From JBLHRE01 sp047625765 (GTDB lineage: Bacteria; Bacteroidota; Bacteroidia; Flavobacteriales; JBLHRE01), in NCBI GenBank assembly GCA_047625765.1, contig JBLHRE010000065.1, forward strand, positions 1-9,965: a stretch of DNA of 9,965 nucleotides. The letters are read 5' to 3'. The first letter of the stretch is position 1. Each line of letters starts with the position of its first letter. Position numbers and translations under genes: made by a program. Positions 7,468 to 9,965 of this stretch are shown piece after piece. The notes under the pieces were generated by a model that saw only the letters and a list, made by a program, of their open reading frames with translations, did no database searches and was not told the origin of the DNA.

Positions 7468-8682
7468 ATGAATCGGTCGATAATACATATAGATTTAGAT
7501 ACTTTTTTTGTTTCCTGCGAACGACTGTTAAACCCTAGTTTAAATGGCAAACCCGTTTTAGTTGGAGGGACCAGTGACCGAGGAGTGGTAGCAGCTTGTA
7601 GCTACGAAGCCAGAACCTATGGCATCCACTCGGCTATGCCTATGAAATTAGCAAAGCGCCTGTGTCCAGATGCAATAGTCATCAAAGGAAATGGAAGTAT
7701 CTATAGCAAGTACTCAAGTACCGTTACAGAAATTATAAAAGAAGTTTCTCCATTGTATGAAAAAACCTCTATCGATGAATTTTACATTGATGTTTCTGGA
7801 ATGGACCATTTTTTTGGTTGTTATCAATGGGCTGGAGAGCTACGTCAACGTATCATGCGCGAAACAAATTTACCTATTTCGTTTGCACTATCAAGTACCA
7901 AAACCGTTTCTAAAATTGGCACTAACGAAGCCAAGCCCAATGGCCAACTAGACATATTAAAAGGAACAGAAAAACATTTTTTGGCGCCATTATCTGTAAA
8001 AAAAATTCCTGGCGTTGGAGACAAAACCTATCAATTGTTGCGGAGCATGGGTATAGAGCGCATAGAAACAATACAAGAAATGCCTTTAGAGTTGATGGAG
8101 CGTGTTTTAGGGAAATTAGGCTATGGTATTTGGCACAAAGCACAAGGTATTGATAATAGCCCTGTGATTGCATATCACGAGAGAAAATCAATCTCCTCTT
8201 CCATTACATTTGAGCGAGATACTACCAATATGCAAAGCCTAAAAGAAATTCTTAGTACCATGGCCGAAAAGCTTTCGTATTACCTGAGAATGGGAGACAA
8301 GCTAACCTCTTGTGTTACGGTAACCATTAGGTATGCCGATTTTGACACTCGTACAAGACAATCTAAAATTGCATATACAGCTAACGATCATACTCTAATA
8401 GCTATAACCTTGGATTTATTTAAGCAATTATATCAAAGACGTGTTCTAGTGCGCTTGGTTGGTGTACGATTTAGTCATTTGGTTGGTGGAGGATACCAGA
8501 TCAACCTATTTGACAATTCCGAAAAAATGGCTAGCTTATATCAAGCCATGGATAAAATGCGTACTCGTTTTGGTCAAGGTGCCATAAAACGTGCTATAAC
8601 TATGGATACAAAAGGGATTGGACAATTTCAAAATCCTTTTAACGGTCAGCCTCCAGGAATCCCTGCACATAGACGTATCTGA
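7468..8682 (+). CDS. dinB: DinB, Y-family DNA polymerase (Pol IV-like)
   Basis: The 404-residue protein carries all Y-family palm landmarks: IIHIDLDTFF at residues 5-14 with metal ligand D9, steric-gate-type aromatic F14, and SIDEF with the catalytic D103-E104 pair. YEARTYGIHSAMP (46-58) and the TKTVSKIGTNEAKPNGQ block (144-160) are typical fingers/palm sequence. A helix-hairpin-helix thumb motif (IPGVGDKT, 180-187) and a little-finger domain (about 240-340) follow. QINLF at 344-348 fits a QxxLF beta-clamp binding motif, but it sits 56 residues before the C terminus rather than at the very end as in E. coli DinB. These enzymes copy past damaged bases with low fidelity and no proofreading. The start at 7468 gives the expected N-terminus; no Shine-Dalgarno is seen. 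The stop overlaps the following polymerase start (TGATG), so the two are coupled. Confidence 0.95.
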   Translation: MNRSIIHIDLDTFFVSCERLLNPSLNGKPVLVGGTSDRGVVAACSYEARTYGIHSAMPMKLAKRLCPDAIVIKGNGSIYSKYSSTVTEIIKEVSPLYEKTSIDEFYIDVSGMDHFFGCYQWAGELRQRIMRETNLPISFALSSTKTVSKIGTNEAKPNGQLDILKGTEKHFLAPLSVKKIPGVGDKTYQLLRSMGIERIETIQEMPLELMERVLGKLGYGIWHKAQGIDNSPVIAYHERKSISSSITFERDTTNMQSLKEILSTMAEKLSYYLRMGDKLTSCVTVTIRYADFDTRTRQSKIAYTANDHTLIAITLDLFKQLYQRRVLVRLVGVRFSHLVGGGYQINLFDNSEKMASLYQAMDKMRTRFGQGAIKRAITMDTKGIGQFQNPFNGQPPGIPAHRRI

Positions 8683-9965
8683 TGTACTTAAACTGTCATA
8701 CATATTACAGCCTCAAGTATGGATCCATTAGTCCTAATGAATTACTAAATGAATGCAAAAACCAGGAAATTGAACGCATAAGCATAACCGATATCAATAA
8801 TACATCGGCTACTCTAGAGCTGATTAGAAATGGGGCAGAAAAAGGAATTACCGTTATTCCTGGCATAGATTTTAGAAATGGGGCAGAACAGTTGTTTGTA
8901 GGTATTGCCAAAAACAATCAAGGGTTTTACGAGCTCAATAAGTATATATCTGACTGTAGCAATCAAAAGATAGAATCAACTGCACCAATTTTCAAAAATG
9001 TCTATGTCATTTACCCTTGGCACAATCAGCCAAAAAAACCACTCAACACCAACGAGTTTATCGGGGTTCGTCCTAGTGATTTTCCGAAACTAATGGCAAG
9101 CAAGTGGCTTACAAAACAAGAGAAATTGGTAGCATTAATGCCTGTAACTTTTTTAGATAAAAAGGGATATAATATTCATAGGCTGTTGCGCGCCATAGAC
9201 AAGGGCCATTTGTTGAGCCAATTACCCAAAACGGAAGAAGCAAGAGAAGACGAATTATTACTTCCCCAACAAAAAATCATTGAAACCTATGCCCCTTTTC
9301 CTACTCTAATAGAAAACACGAATACCCTACTAGAATCCTGTCATTTTAATTTCGATTTTGAACATGTAGATTATCACAACAATCAGCAATCTTATACTGC
9401 TAATGAGGATTTGGATTTTAGATTGATACGGAAATTGAGTTATGATGGAGTGGCATACCGCTTTCCAGAACTTACCGAAACCATAAAAGAACGTATAGAA
9501 AAAGAGCTCACAACCATAAGGCAGAAGGGCTATGTTTCTTATTTCTTAATTGCATGGAAGTTATTGAAATACGCAAGAAGCAAAAACTATTTCTATGTTG
9601 GTAGAGGGAGTGGAGCCAATAGTGTATTATCCTATTTATTGCGTATCACCGATGTAAATCCTATAGAGTTAGATCTGTATTTCGAGCGATTTATCAATTT
9701 GTTTAGACAAAGTCCTCCAGATTTTGATATTGATTTTTCTTGGAGAGATAGAGCCGATGTAACACAATACCTATTTACACGATTTAAGAATGTTACTTTA
9801 CTTGGAGCCTACAGTACTTTTCAAAGAAAATCGGTAATTAGAGAGTTGTCGAAAGTTTTTGGCTTGCCAGAAATGGACATAAAAAAACTACAATCTACTA
9901 TGAAAGCCGAAGATGATATTGGCCGATTGGTTTTGCGCTATTCCCTTTGGGTTCATGGATTTCCA
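8682..9965 (+). CDS. dnaE: DNA polymerase III alpha-like subunit (DnaE-type), N-terminal 428 codons, runs off window
   Basis: The frame starts at the ATG that shares base 8682 with the dinB stop and stays open to the window end. The N-terminus MYLNCHTYYSLKYG is a PHP domain start. The C-family polymerase palm follows: GRGSGANS (307-314), ITDVNPIELDLYFERF (322-337) and PDFDIDF (346-352), where D349 and D351 align with the catalytic aspartates D401 and D403 of E. coli DnaE. The roughly 50-residue earlier position of these residues shows a compact PHP/N-terminal region. PHP metal ligands look degraded: the usual HxH is NCH (4-6) and the usual TDH is TDI (36-38), so no intrinsic proofreading is expected. 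Coupling to dinB suggests an accessory, damage-related polymerase rather than the replicative alpha subunit, parallel to DnaE2/ImuC elsewhere; a housekeeping dnaE should exist at another locus. The thumb, clamp-binding and C-terminal domains are outside the window. Confidence 0.92.
   Translation, partial: MYLNCHTYYSLKYGSISPNELLNECKNQEIERISITDINNTSATLELIRNGAEKGITVIPGIDFRNGAEQLFVGIAKNNQGFYELNKYISDCSNQKIESTAPIFKNVYVIYPWHNQPKKPLNTNEFIGVRPSDFPKLMASKWLTKQEKLVALMPVTFLDKKGYNIHRLLRAIDKGHLLSQLPKTEEAREDELLLPQQKIIETYAPFPTLIENTNTLLESCHFNFDFEHVDYHNNQQSYTANEDLDFRLIRKLSYDGVAYRFPELTETIKERIEKELTTIRQKGYVSYFLIAWKLLKYARSKNYFYVGRGSGANSVLSYLLRITDVNPIELDLYFERFINLFRQSPPDFDIDFSWRDRADVTQYLFTRFKNVTLLGAYSTFQRKSVIRELSKVFGLPEMDIKKLQSTMKAEDDIGRLVLRYSLWVHGFP

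Noticed and set aside
8705..8917. Minus-strand open frame of 70 codons after dinB, which might suggest a gap or a separate gene there
   Set aside because: The plus-strand DnaE-like frame is continuous from 8682 to the window end with conserved PHP and polymerase motifs, so this is its shadow.

Overview
The window reads as chromosome from a gliding-type member of Bacteroidota, most likely Flavobacteriales. Three things support this: the gldK-gldL-gldM-gldN order of the type IX secretion system (T9SS) and gliding motor, AT-rich DNA with A/T-rich leaders and no clear Shine-Dalgarno motif before most starts, and a DinB plus short DnaE-like polymerase pair that I associate with this phylum. All convincing genes are on the + strand and are tightly packed. 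No stretch over 300 bases lacks a gene, and I see no tRNA, rRNA, CRISPR array, insertion sequence or integrase.

Region 1 (1-3851) is the T9SS core. It holds the 3' part of gldK (outer-membrane-associated ring lipoprotein, start outside the window), then gldL and gldM (inner-membrane, proton-driven motor) and gldN (periplasmic ring partner of GldK). Gaps are 39, 26 and 10 bases, so this looks like one operon. It ends at a strong intrinsic terminator at 3822-3851.

Region 2 (3867-7395) is a three-gene translationally coupled operon. It encodes a small exported, probably outer-membrane, protein of unknown function, an FAD-dependent oxidoreductase of the D-amino-acid-oxidase/MnmC-like fold, and a YheS/Uup-type ABC-F ATPase expected to act on the ribosome. 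Both junctions are TAATG, where stop and start share one base. A second intrinsic terminator at 7358-7395 closes it. The operon's first ATG lies only 15 bases after the upstream T-run, so its promoter is not obvious.

Region 3 (7396-9965) has a short leader rich in TGTA/TACA half-sites with two small dyads, followed by dinB (Y-family translesion polymerase). A TGATG junction leads into the N-terminal 428 codons of a divergent DNA polymerase III alpha subunit that runs off the window. The pair resembles, in concept, the ImuB/DnaE2 mutagenesis cassettes of other phyla, although no ImuA or UmuD/LexA-like gene is present here. The DnaE-like protein keeps the polymerase aspartates but has lost metal-ligand residues in its PHP domain.

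I found no clearly undescribed multi-gene system. The items most worth following up are the coupled dinB-dnaE cassette with its candidate operator, and the promoter puzzle plus unknown small protein at the head of the ABC-F operon.
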